Below, one piece after another: positions 10,706 through 22,479 of a stretch of DNA of 64,000 bases. The DNA is from Combretum micranthum (taxonomy: Eukaryota; Streptophyta; Magnoliopsida; Myrtales; Combretaceae). The translations under genes were made by a program, and so were the position numbers. The stretch is taken from assembly GCA_024138025.1 (NCBI GenBank), contig JAMXBD010000820.1:1-64000 (forward strand), in the 5' to 3' direction. Each line of letters begins with the position of its first letter. Positions within the stretch are counted from its first letter, which is position 1. A model generated the notes under the pieces. It was not told the DNA's origin. It was given only the letters and a program-made list of their open reading frames with translations, and made no database searches.

Positions 10706-12400
10706 ATGGCATCAAATGCATTAAGGTTTCTAGAGGGACAAGCTATCAATAAACCACTGCTTCAAAATAGGGGTAACTACTCATATTGGAAGTGTAGAAT
10801 AAAAATCTTTCTGAAAGCTCAAAATAAATCAATATGGAATGTAATAGAAAATGAACCTTTGATTATTGAAGGAAAATAAGAAAAAGATTATAATGAAGAA
10901 GATTGGAAAAGATTATATCTAAATGATATAGCAATGAATATATTGCATTGTAAGCTAAATAAAAGTGATTTTAACAAAATCTATACATGTGAGTCTGCTA
11001 AAGATATATGGGATGAATTAGAAAAGATTTATGAAGAAACTATGAGAGTAAAAGATACAAAAATAAGTCTTTTATGTGGAAATGCTTCCAAATGAATCTA
11101 TATATGAAATGCATAATAGATTTATCAACATCACAAATCCTTTGAGTGTGCTTGGAAACAGTTTCACTAATTTGGAAATAAATTTTAAATTGCTCGAGTC
11201 ACTACCCTAGGAATGGAAAGCAAAGAGAACAGCTATTGAAGAAGTACAAGATTTAAGTGCTATAAGTAAAGAGGAACTCTTTGGTGCACTTAAGACACAT
11301 GAGCTTATTAAGAAACAAGGAGAGGAACCAAACAAGAAGGCCATTACCTTAAAAGCCACAAGTCATGATTTCAGCAAAGAAGAAGAAGAAGATGATGACA
11401 ATAATGAGGAACTTGTCTTAATGGCTAAGAAGCTTAAGAAGTTCATGAGGTCTAACAACAAGATACAAAAAGAAGGATGTGATAACCTGCTTTAGATGTT
11501 ACAAGCCAAGACACATCTAACAATACTATCCACTACCTGAGAAAGTATCCAAGGGATTCGGAAAGGAAGCTTTCATAGCCACTTAGAGTAATGATGACTC
11601 GAGTAACTCAGATGAGAATGCATTCCTCATGGCAGTAGATGATGAGTTAGGTTCCCCTTCTTCCCCTTCTTGTGATGAGATGTGTACAATGTATGATAAA
11701 GTATGCAATAGATTAATAAAAATAGAGAAAAAGAACAACATGCTTAAAAATCTAATGATGAAAGTAGGAGAAGAGCTAGATAAATTTAAAATTGAGCATG
11801 AAGAGATTAAAATAGACAATGAAAAGATGTATGAAGAAATTAATGTTTTAAAATAAAAAAAATGACAAGATGAATAATACACGAAACAAGCTAAAAGGCA
11901 AAAATGATGAATTGAGCATGATTAATGAGAAATTAACAAATGAAAATGATTTGGTTGATATTGAAATTAAAACATTAAAAATAATAATGTTGCATGTGCA
12001 AGCAATAGTAGTGATAAAATTTTAACAGAGCTAGAAGAATTAAGAAATGAAACTATTCTATTGAAAACTAGCTTAGATGATTCAAAAGAAACTATAACCA
12101 AGTTTACCAATGGGAAAAAGAATTTGAACACACTTCTTGGAAATTAAATGTGTGATTCAAATAAATATGGAATTGGCTATAATAGAGAAAGTAGCTGTAA
12201 GTCTTATAAAACTTGTTTTATACAAGCCACTCATGGGACATGCAACTATTTTGACAAATCTAGTCATATTGCATACAATTATGTAATAAGAACCATGCAT
12301 TTGAATTGTAAAAGCAAGCTGGTTTCAGTTCTTAAAAGAGAAACCCTTGTTACACTTAATAAAAAATGATCCAAACTCAAATGGTTACCAAAGAAATAAT
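10706..12400 (+). pseudogene. Decayed copia gag
   Basis: The start ATGGCATCAAAT at 10706 lies about 45 bases after the PBS. The in-frame ATG at 10577 is rejected because it lies in the LTR, upstream of the PBS. The first frame stops at TAA 10877, but the copia gag core resumes beyond it (…AMNILHCKL…, …AKDIWDELEKIYE…) and continues through several frame changes near 11085-11300 (…EELFGALKTHELIKKQ…). A CCHC zinc knuckle remnant sits at 11488-11534 (CFRCYKPRH, last Cys replaced by Tyr). Next comes an acidic segment with FLMAVDDE and a Glu/Lys-rich coiled-coil-like stretch (11629-11856), as seen at the C-terminus of large copia gags. Gag would form the particle and bind RNA. Several stops make it non-functional. 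Confidence 0.8.
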
Positions 12401-12424
12401 CCTCTGTTTTGTAGGGATCTTCAA

Positions 12425-12973
12425 ATTGAAGCAACAAATGGTACTTAGACAGTGGCTACTCTGGACACATGACTGGAGACGCATCCAAGTTTACATCTTT
12501 AGACTTGAAAGATCAAGGAAATGTCACCTTCGGAGATAATTGAAAGTCAACTATTCTTGGTGAAAGTAACATTCTACTATACAAAGATTTAATTTTTAAG
12601 AATGTATTGTCAGCTGATGATTTAAAACATAATCTGCTCAGGGTAAGATAATTATGTGATAATTGTTTTAGGTTAACATTTCTTGTCATAAATACTCTAT
12701 TGAAAAATTCAACAATAATCAAGCTTATTTTGAAAGGTATAGACAAAGAAATAATTACAAAATTAATTTAGATGATTTCAAATCATCAAGTGAAACTTGT
12801 CTGTACTCTAAAAAATGACAATAGTTGGCTGGAAAATTAGGACATTTTAGTATGGATATAATTTCAAAACTTGTTAAGATAAATCTGGTCAAAGTTTACC
12901 AAAAATAAATTTTTAAAAGAACAAGATTTGTTATGCATGTCAATAAGGAAAATAAACTAAGACTTTTAAGTCT
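12425..12973 (+). pseudogene. Decayed copia protease and pre-integrase domain
   Basis: The aspartic protease active site is readable at about 12439 (WYLDSGYSGHMTGD). It is followed by KFTSL, NVTFGDN, NVLSADDLKHNLL and, at about 12830-12910, the GAG-pre-integrase signature GHFSMDIISKLVK. Stops occur in several places. The coding region is cut at 12978 by the LTR-B solo insertion and resumes at 16246. Protease would process the polyprotein; this copy is dead. Confidence 0.8.
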
Positions 12974-14045
12974 AAAGATATCACGCCCCAGAGAGTACCC
13001 TAAACGTGGCAGTCCGCCGTATATAATATTAAGCTAATGAATGACAATCTGTAGCACGCAGGAGCTTCGATATCATATGCAAGGCGTGCTTCCAAGATAG
13101 TAGGAGACTCATTAGGGTATTACGTTTACATAGATAGCAAAAGCAAGCATAAACTTAAATATATAATCATAAGATCTTCATTCCATAACAAGTTCGTACA
13201 TCATCTTAGGGGCATTCCCCCGCCTTAAAGTCTTTAATCTAATAACAAAATAAATATATCTATCACATACATCTAATATAGAGATTTTTCCTAGGAGTCT
13301 ATGTTCAAAACTAAAAATACATAAACTTCCTCCAAAAACTCCTAGTAACGTAAGCTCATACCTGGCACACTGGGCTCCTCGGGGCCAACCATAGATAATC
13401 ATACTGTAATAGAAAACTATAAGGGTATAAGCAAATCTTGCTTAGTGAGATAATTCCTAACTATATAACATTTCCATATGACAACCAAGTCATTTAATTC
13501 AAGCATATGTAATGCAACAATCACATGATCAACCAAATACACAAGATTAACCGAAAATCGAGTGTAGCATGGATTTAACACCCTCCATGACAGGGGTTGG
13601 GGGGTTACAGGCCCAAACGACCATCAATATTTGCAGATTTACCGGCTCCTGCTTGCCTTGTAGACTTCCTGGCTCCTACTGGCCCATGTAGACTTACCGG
13701 CTCCTACTAGCCACCATTACCACTACCTCGTTTCCCCACACGAAGAATAGTAGTGAAATAAATGCGACTCACAAGCATGATATGCATGAATGAATTTCAA
13801 TTTAACATTTAACCATATAAGTTGGATTCATGTTAAAGGTGATCAGCCATAATTTCATCAAATCAATACAAAAGTCACACTTTTATTTAACGTATCATCT
13901 TTCGATATACTTAATTTTCATTCAACAATTATTTCATAACATTTGTTCATCTATCTTTTCCTAAATTTCTAGTTCCACTAATTACAAGCACAAACAAGGA
14001 AATGTAACTTAGGAAAAGAATTAACTCACTCCATAATCGGTAGGT

Positions 14046-14092
14046 CTAATCGAAATAATCCTCTGGATAGATGATCTCGGGTCCCTCGTCAC
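14046..14092 (-). other. Acidic mini-exon-like frame of LTR-B copy B1
   Basis: After the acceptor TTTAG, the frame in phase GT|GAC encodes GDEGPEIIYPEDYFD and ends with TAG. Compared with copy B2, the YPEDYFD-stop segment differs at three bases, all synonymous (CCA/CCC, GAG/GAA, TAG/TAA). Confidence 0.45.
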
Positions 14093-15426
14093 CTAAACAA
14101 GATGAAATACCCAAAATGAGTCTTTCATAAAACTTAATTCTTGAAGATTCTAAATTTCTCTTAAAATCGCGGTAAAAATCGTATAGAAGGAAATTCCAAC
14201 TTAAAATGGTCGTAACTTGCTCATTTTAACTCGAAATTTCACGTATGATATACCGTTTTCTACCTACTCAAAAAGATCTACGCATTTCTAAGCTTATTTT
14301 CATAAAACTAGGTCATTTGGGTTCCGAAAAGATAGCAACCAGATTTGCCACGAATTTGCAAAAACTTGTTTTCCTTCTTGTAAACAAAGCTCATTTGAAA
14401 AGATAAATATTTCAAGTATTTTTTAAGCTTTTTGAAAGGTATATACATATATGTAATGACTCTTAACCAATGTATGAAGTAAATGAAGTTGTCTCAACTT
14501 ATGGGAAGTAAGGTTTTAAAAGACTTTGAACTTGAGATTTTGTTGGAATATTTATTTTACTTTTGAAAGACCTTAAGTTGTTTGTGATAAATATTCTTTT
14601 TCTAAATTTAATTTCTTTAAATTCCTAAGGAGTGGTTTTGTTTTCTAAACTTAGATTCCAACAATTTTGTAAAAGTTATGACAATTTTCTCCCAAGAATA
14701 TTTTAGTTTCTTGTTTCTTGGGATTATTTAATTTTAATGAAAAGGGGTTCTTCTTAGAAAAAGATGAAGTTCTTGTAAAAATTTTGTTTACTTCATAAGT
14801 CTTTTGTATGTTTGTAAAATCTCTTATAAGTTCCTCTAAACATTAACTCCATATTTTACTTCTAGAGAAAAACATTTTATCTTAAGAAAACATTTCCTTC
14901 ATTTATTTTGTTGAGACAAAACTATTATGTTCATGCATGAATATGAATCATAAGCTATGAAAATATGTAAAGAACATAATAACTTAAAAGAATAGGCATA
15001 TAAAGAAATAAATCAAGTATTGGGACCTTAACTTCATCAAGGTACCCCGGGACTAAGAAAGACCAGTCCCGAAAAAAAAAGAAAAAGAAGTATTTTGACT
15101 TGATGAGGACAAGTCTAAGACTAGAATGACTAGTCTTAAAATCAACTTTGTAATAAATAAATTGCAATGAAGTAAATAAATTGCATGAAAGGTAAATAAA
15201 TTACAAGACTATGAGCTTATATGCTCTAAATAATATATATAGCTATATAGATATATTAGATAGTTATGAACATAAAATAAATATACATGAACATAAAGGA
15301 ATTGTGATTATAAAAAAAAAAAGTATGAACCTATTGTTGCTTTCTTAACCTTCATGGTTTTAGAAAACACACATTAAGTTCATACTAAGTAGATGAACAT
15401 AGGAATTTCTTGAAGGATTTTTTTAC
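14093..15426 (-). other. Putative intron inside LTR-B copy B1
   Basis: The donor TTTAG|GTAAAA is read on the minus strand at 15426 and the acceptor …GTTTAG ends at 14093. The 1334-bp length compares with 1442 and 1835 bp in B2 and B3. Motif-based only. Confidence 0.4.
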
Positions 15427-15544
15427 CTAAAGGAGATGAACTAAAGAGAACTTCTTGAAGAACTTTCTTGGAGAAATTGAAGAGAAATTTTGAGAGAGTA
15501 ACTTTAGTGAAGAAGTGGTGTGAAAGAAATGAAGGTATGAGGGG

Positions 15545-15552
15545 TATTTATA
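15545..15552 (-). promoter_or_regulatory. TATA box of LTR-B copy B1
   Basis: TATAAATA on the minus strand, about 120 bases upstream of the putative donor and colinear with 27397 in B2 and 3048 in B3. Confidence 0.65.
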
Positions 15553-16245
15553 GGAAAATGTGGGAGATAATTTGTAATTAAATAAGTAAAAATAAAACAA
15601 ATGATGCATGGAGGGGGGTGTAGCCGGCGCCATTTGTGTGTATTAGGAGAGGAGAAATTTATTTTTTTTTATTTTGTTAATTAAAAGTAAGAAATGAAAG
15701 ATGTGAAGTTGTATTGGAAATGAAAATATGTAAGAAATAGGTGTATGGTTTGTAAGAGTAGGTTGTAAGAAAAAGTAGAGATAGATAATAGTGTAGAATA
15801 GTAGAAAATAGTATAATGTAAAAGTAGACATGACAATTTAATACCGGTAGTAAGAAAATACGCGTATAAAAGCGATATCTAATATTTTTAGCTACCAAAA
15901 AATTACAAAATTGATATTTTTGGAATTGTCATATTTTTGTGAGTCTAACGGTATATTCGGAATATTTTTCCTATTTCGGGCTTTCGGACACGTTTTTCAA
16001 GAACTATGTCCGATCGGATTCGAAGGACACTCGAATTCCTTCAATCTAATATTTTTATATAACCTATAGCTATTACGAACTGTAGTAGCTAACTTTTCCC
16101 ACTTCGTTTTCTAGGGCTTGAGAAAACGGCAATGCCGGAGTTAAGCGGTTACGGTAAACTAGGGTTTTGGGTGACTTAAGAATCCGTTTGACTTTTTATT
16201 AAGGTTTAGGTCTTTAATTTGGATCCAAAAATTCGAGAACTTACA

Positions 16246-16700
16246 AAAGATGTTACTTCCACTTTTAGGCCATTAGAATTATTGCATATGGACTTATTTG
16301 GTCCTACACAAACTATAAGTTTGGGAGGCAAGAAATATACTTTTGTTAATGTTGATGACTTCATTAGATACACATGGACTTTCTTTCTTGTATCTAAAGA
16401 CAAAACAAACCATGTCTTTTTAACATATTGCAAGAAAGTCCAAAAATAAAAAAAAGTCTTAACATTGTATCCATTCGAAGTGATTATAAAGGAGAATCTA
16501 AAAAATATAAAATGGATGATTTTTGCAGTAAAAATGGAATTGAACACACTTTTTCAGCACCTTGAACTCTACGAAAAAATGGTATAACTAAAAGAAAAAA
16601 TAGAACCTTAACTAAAATAGCTAGAACCATGTTGTGTGAAAACAATTTAACAAAATATTTTTGGATTAAAATTGTTAACACTGCATGTTAGTAGTGCCCT
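16246..16700 (+). pseudogene. Decayed copia integrase core, 3'-truncated
   Basis: After the AAAGA duplication the frame reads TSTFRPLELLHMDLFGP, then GGKKYTFVNVDDFIRYTWTFFLVS, the start of a copia integrase catalytic core with its first two aspartates. The ATG at 16219 is not a real start, because its first nine codons come from the LTR-B insertion. A stop at 16447 is followed by recognisable but interrupted sequence to about 16695. Reverse transcriptase, RNase H and the 3' LTR are missing. Another LTR-like sequence begins immediately after. Confidence 0.82.
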
Positions 16701-17926
16701 TTTTCTACAATTTAGCCTAAGTCTTAAGGTGTGAGTATTAACTCAAATCACTAATCAACTAATTAAACTAGATTATTAAGCCCTATAATTGATATTGAGT
16801 GCTTTTTAAAAGATTAATTTAATCACAAGATCATGCCCTAATCTTGATCCACCCTAAACTTTAAAATCTTATGATAGTGGATTGATTAACAATTATTTAG
16901 TTTTTGAACTATAGGGATTCAAAGTTAAAACAACCACTCCTCAAGTTAATTGATTCCTAATCTTATATGAGATAGTGGAGACCTCTCCTTCACCAACGCC
17001 CTACAAGACTACATTAAAGAGCAAAAACCCTAATTAAAGTTTAAATCTTTATTGCAGAAATTTAAAGTTTTCCTACTTCTAAGCAAAACATGCAAATTCT
17101 CAATTTATGAGGATCTTTATTATTAGATGAAACCTCTTTCTATCTAATAAGAATTAAACATGTAACAAAAAGTAAATGAATAGATTCAAGAATATCGATA
17201 TTATTAATCAAACATCAATTACATCACTAGGGCATGAAAAAATTACTTCTCCACGAAGTTTACAATAAAAGCATAAGAATTAGAGAAGTAGAGATTAAGC
17301 ATGATAAAACCCTTTTAATGTTTTGTGATCTCATTGTTGGTGCAACACTTCTTCTCTTTAGGCTCATATTTTCCTCTCCTAGGGCTTGGAAGAAAATCTA
17401 AAGATTGTAAAATATGAAAAATAACGCAACTATTTATAGTTTAAGGAAAAAAAAAAAAAAAAGGTTAGCACGGCCTATCCTTCACAGCCGTGCTCGGGGG
17501 AGGGTTGAAACTTTTGTTTCACCAACATAAAACATTTGACGTACACAACCTAGTCTACATGACCGTACAGAATGGAGGGTAGACATCAAAATGTTCATTT
17601 TTTTCATTTTTCTCCTCTTTTTTCTCTCTAGTTTGGTCCCTGCTTGTATTGAATGTGGGGCAAAAATTTGCAAGTCTATCGGTTTTATCTTTGCCTTCAA
17701 CATGGACATGCACAAGGTAATGCATATACAAAGATTTAGCTCTTGTCCATGTTTTGCCAATTTTGCCTTGATTTTGCTTGAGTCATCTTCAATTTTTCTA
17801 AATACCATCCTTTAGCCCTGAAATTAATATTTAAGCAATTAAATCCTTTTTTTGATAAAATCACAAAAATACATTTAAAATATGTTCAAATAAGCACTAA
17901 GAATAATGATCTTTTGATACTTATCA
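16700..17926 (-). mobile_element. LTR-like remnant (R1)
   Basis: The segment has LTR features on the minus strand: a start TGATAAGTATC near 17926, a TATAAATA box (17431-17438 complement) and a pyrimidine-rich leader. A GC-rich hairpin with arms AGCACGGC (17467-17474) and GCCGTGCT (17487-17494) lies on the promoter's upstream side. No target duplication or partner LTR was found, so the borders are approximate. Confidence 0.45.
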
Positions 17927-17945
17927 ATGATTACTTTGCTATTTA

Positions 17946-18630
17946 TTCTGAGACTTGTATATCTTTTCTCTATTTTTCGTATTGATGGACTTTTCACACT
18001 ATGATGTATTAGTTTATTCCGTTGCTTTAGTAATAAACTTTGAGTTATATTATTGAATTATTCAATTTAATGTATCAATTTTTAAAGTAAAATTATTATA
18101 TTAATATGTAATATAAATTATTTATATATAAGTTTAATACTATATATATTTATAAATATAATAACATTTATAAACTATGTTATAATTACATATACATCAT
18201 ATATTATTACCTGTAAATTAAATAGTGTAATATGAAGAGAGACCTACCACTAATATGGTAAAATCAATCGGATTTGTCTCATATGGCTCCAACCTTTGCA
18301 AAACATAAGAGGCTAATGGACTCACCCCTTTTAGCTTACTAAGGTGATTTTAGGCTCTTTTTTAAGGAGAAAAATTACCTTAGTAGACTCATAGTATAGT
18401 AGTGTCTTATACTTTGATTATCACCTTTATCATAATTATAATATAGAAACAAATAAAATAGTTTTTAAATGTTCAAATTGATACAAATCATTTACAAATA
18501 AAATACAAAATAAATGAAACAAAAAGCAATTTGATCAAGCCTTAAATGATCTTAAATTAGGTTAAATTATTTATTTGCTGTCATTAATTCAAATAATTAT
18601 CAAAATATAATTAAGTTAATCTTGAACTCA
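17946..18630. other. AT-rich stretch without genes
   Basis: I see no gene or bounded repeat here. Confidence 0.5.
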
Positions 18631-18639
18631 ATAATCATA

Positions 18640-18712
18640 GCTTATTATTTCTTTAAGAATTTTATAAAAAGGCTTAGGCTCACATATAGAACTGCTTATC
18701 TTAAGCCCACAC
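18640..18712. repeat. Left arm of a long inverted repeat
   Basis: This ~75-bp arm is nearly identical in reverse complement to 19945-20022, including 'tgtgagcctaagcc' and 'tttttataaaattc'. The arms enclose about 1.2 kb. No target duplication was identified outside them. Confidence 0.65.
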
Positions 18713-19309
18713 TTATGTCATAACAATTTTCATTTCAATCATAGGCTCACCATTTGCAGCTTATATAAAAGACTAGAAATTGAGAACTTAACCATGTAGG
18801 ACAACATGTTTTCTAGAACACAATACAATAGAGTACATGTTCATCTATCAACAAAATTTGCATTCTTGTGTCGAATTCTCGAATTAGGTAGCTCATGAAT
18901 CAACAAAACCTTCATGTGCAAAATTGAAATATCACCCAAAATTCAAGCAGTGATTATAATATTATCTGTCATTGAAATTAAGTAACATATTCCACCATTG
19001 ATATTATATCTTTTAGGCTTCCAAAATGCAAATTCATCTTGCTATCTTCCCCTCAGTCTATTTATACCATGAGATGCTTCTTCTAAAGTTACCAATTCAA
19101 TAATCGTAATCTCCTTAGTGGCAATCGAAGAAAGATATCACCCATGAATATCTGGTAGCTCGTTCGATCTTGATCACTATTACTATGGATGTTCCAACAA
19201 ATACAATTTGCTTTGTGATGGCCTTTAGTTAATAATGTGAAATAAAATAAAAAAGAAGATTAGGAATACATGATATACTACTAAAGAGACAAAAATGGAA
19301 ATTGTATCA

Positions 19310-19364
19310 GTTTCAAGAAAGTGCCATAGGAACATGAAAATGTTCTGTTTTTGTTTCTTGAAAC
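19310..19364. repeat. Hairpin-forming inverted repeat
   Basis: A perfect 11-bp pair, GTTTCAAGAAA (19310-19320) and TTTCTTGAAAC (19354-19364), encloses a second GAACAT/ATGTTC pair. Confidence 0.6.
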
Positions 19365-19944
19365 AAAGTATTTGGAATCTGGGATGACGTGGTAGAAAAA
19401 TATATAATTACGATTCTATACTTATTTGACTTGTTCTCTTGGCAATAATTTATCTGTAAAAGCTAGCGAGATTATTTGCTTATGTTAACTAGAAAATGCT
19501 AAGCTTTAGGTGAAACGATGAAAAGGGTTGGCCTTCGGTGGAGATAGTGACCTTTGGTTTATTCACCAAGTTCGCACTAAGAAATTTTTTGTTTACAAAC
19601 ATGTGTCATATGGGACAAAATGCATTTAGCTTTTAGTTATTTGCTCTAATATTATCCTCATTTATAAGCAACCAAACGAGTATATGGAGGTATCTCAAAC
19701 CTTCCTCCCACTACTGAGAAAAAGGAAAACACTATTATTAATTGCAACATAAAAAAGAAGACCGTTATATGTTAACAATTTCACAAAACACAATGCAAAT
19801 ATTAATTAACATCATGACAATGTGGTGTTTCTCTATATTCCCACATTGTTACAATTTTATGTCTTAGCTAATATAAATTCTGAAAATGAAAAGGCCTTAA
19901 CTGAAATGGCTCAAACTTCTGAGTGTAAATAGGTTAAATGTGTG

Positions 19945-20022
19945 GGCTGGTGATGTAGTTGTAAATGTGAGCCTAAGCCTTTTTATAAAATTCCTAAAGA
20001 AATAATAAGCAATGATTATTGT
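19945..20022. repeat. Right arm of the long inverted repeat
   Basis: Reverse complement of 18640-18712. Confidence 0.65.
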
Positions 20023-20094
20023 GATAATAATTGTCATTATGGTAATATTATAACAAAAATCTTAAATAAATTAAAATAGTAATAATTCAAAAAA

Positions 20095-20299
20095 GATATG
20101 ACACATGTCACTATGTTATGGGTCAGAATTGTCAAGTTAGCTAATGGAGTGTTAACTCAGGTATCATAGGTGTATGCATTGACTAATTGAAAGCTCAGAT
20201 ATGACACAGTCACTATGTTATAGGTCAAAATTGTCAAGTTAACTAATGGAGTAATAACTCAAGTGGCATAGGTGTATGCATAGACTAATTGAAAGTTCT
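20095..20299. repeat. Tandem duplication, two ~102-bp units
   Basis: Units 20095-20197 and 20198-20299 share 'gatatgacac', 'gtcactatgttat', 'attgtcaagtta' and 'cataggtgtatgcat' in order, with scattered substitutions. Non-coding. Confidence 0.9.
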
Positions 20300-21169
20300 C
20301 GTAGTTAGGTGAATATTTAGGTAAAGTTTGGGTAGTCTTCATGAATTAGCCAATAAAAAAAGCATCAGCTATGTAAATGAAAGCAACTATTATCTATATT
20401 TTTTCTAGTCAACATATGTAGACTCAAGAGATCGATATAATTTTTTTTGTAAAAAGTTCAGCGGTGTTCTATAGTCTTAAGTATAGAAGTTAAATGGTTG
20501 GCTTAACATTTTTGTAAAAGTTCAATACTATTGGATAGATTTTAACAATTATAAAGAAAATTATCGAAAACATGAATAAGGTGGATAACTTGGTCGAATT
20601 ACAAAATTGCAATGTTGATCTTGGTCAAATTCAAATTCGTTAATTGATTAGGTAGTTTTGTTGAAATTTTGGTTAGCTTTCTAGGATACCATGGTTGGCA
20701 TCGACAATAGGGTTTATTTGTTTCACGATGTACAAAAAAGATATAGACTTTTTCAAACATACTATTTACCAATAAATAGATATAGATGAAGATCATACAT
20801 TTTTTTTCATAAATAAATTAAATAGACCAAATATAAATAAAACCAAATATAGATACAAATGAAAAACTGACTCTAAATTTAACCATGACCTCAATAGCTT
20901 TTTCCGAGAAAATATTCTCATTTTCTAAATATTCCTAAATTTTTTCAAATACGTTACATAATTAGTCAGAATGGGAACTCTTTCATTAATAAATACCTTC
21001 ATATCACCAATTTCTAAAAAGAAGAGAAGGAAAAAAAAAAAAGATAAATTGAATCTTCCATAACAAAAGCAGCTATAGGATAAACTTCATTTATGAATTT
21101 TCTCTTTTTTTTTTTTATTGATTATGTAGTTTACAAGAAACAAAAGAAGAAGGGAGTCTTGACCCATAT

Positions 21170-21760
21170 TTCCTTATAAGAAAGTAATAATCATGTCAAT
21201 TAAATTCTATAACATCAATGTTTCAATGGTTTCAGAGATGTCGCTTACTCAAATTCGGTAGATGCTAGATCTAAGTTATTTAGGCTTGAATTGGCCTGTA
21301 GAAAATGAGGCTTGCAAGATAGAAACTTGATTAGTGGCATGCCAAGCATGGGCCTAGTGTGGCTATAAGTTAAAGGTTGTCATGACAAGCTCGTAAGTTC
21401 AATAAGAATAAAGAATTGAGTGCAATATTACCATCATTCTAAGAGGTAGGTGAGTATTTATAGGTGACCGTTCTAGCAATTGCAAATGTTATGAGATAGT
21501 GAATGAGTGGGTGGTTGGCAGTAATCAAGGAGGATATGGGGTAGATCCACTACTCCATTATTGGAGGCCTAGTTCAATCGAATTACTTGTGCCAAATGGC
21601 GAGCAAAGCGAAGGCAATTAGACAAATGTTGAGATCGCTAATATGAGGCTAAGTCGTGTGTCATAGAATCTGTTATTAAGGTTTAAGTCTAGTGGAGTGG
21701 CCCGCTCCACTAATATGCTAGGGCTCAGTGTGGATAACTTAGGTTCTGAATTAGACTATC
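21170..21760 (-). mobile_element. Possible LTR remnant
   Basis: On the minus strand CTATAAATACTCACC (TATA at 21455-21462) is followed by a leader-like region. The flanking sequence is less AT-rich than its neighbours and has an 8-bp inverted repeat TAGTGGAG/CTCCACTA (21690-21712). No termini were recognised. Confidence 0.3.
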
Positions 21761-22479
21761 AACAAAAGAGAACTAGATTTGTGGAAAAAATAAAAAAAAA
21801 TAATTGTCTTGCAAATATATTAGATAGTAGTATAGTAAACTAAATAAGCAAACTTGTCCTGCTTTAAGTAGAAATAAAAAAACCTTTTTATAGGATTCTA
21901 AAGTCAATTACTCCTTAAGACTTACTATATGTCTCTTCTTATGGACTTGCTTGATTATCCCTTTTTATGGACATTTATTCTTGAATAAATTAGAAATGCA
22001 CCCTATATATATTTGTTCCATGTAACTTTACTCCCTTACCTTTAAAATCTTGGGCTTAATCCCTTAAATTTTTCAAAAATGTATATTTTGACTCCGAAAG
22101 TAGTAAAAACACATAAGGAACAAACATAATGGTAAGTACTAGTAAATTATCATAGATTTGATACATGATTTTTCTTTTATATTTATATTTTAAAATTTAT
22201 ATATTATGTTCAACAACTATTGTTTATAAAAATTACTGTTCCATTATCATAATTATAGCTTTCAATATTTTTCTTAATTATAAAGATTTCTATTGTAAAA
22301 TATATAGGATACTAAAATTATCCCATTTCTCTTAATAATATAAAGTAAATAAATTTAACCTTCTTTGGATAATTTTATGACATAAAATTTTGGGTATTTT
22401 TTTTGGTATTGCAATACACATGGTTGAACAAAATCCTTGTCAATTGTAGTTTAAATTTGTAAATCCTTTCTTAACTCAC

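Larger units (their letters stand above)
12979..16245 (-). mobile_element. Complete solo LTR, family LTR-B (copy B1), 3267 bp
   Basis: Perfect 5-bp target duplications AAAGA flank it (12974-12978 and 16246-16250), inside the copia integrase reading region. The plus-strand left end reads TATCACGCCCC, where copy B2 has the complement of GGGGCGTGACA; the terminal TG has become TA. The right end reads …GAACTTACA, the complement of TGTAAACTCC. It contains, on the minus strand, a TATA box (15545-15552), a putative donor (15426), an acceptor (14093-14094), the mini-exon and the 90-bp conserved block (14192-14281). No internal retrotransposon sequence is present, so it is a solo LTR. Confidence 0.9.

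Noticed and set aside
16219..16245. Start codon of the integrase-like open frame
   Set aside because: The first nine codons belong to the inserted LTR-B solo LTR, so the fusion frame is accidental.
17482..17815. Opposing open frames of 74 and 108 codons
   Set aside because: They overlap each other within an LTR-like remnant and show no domain.
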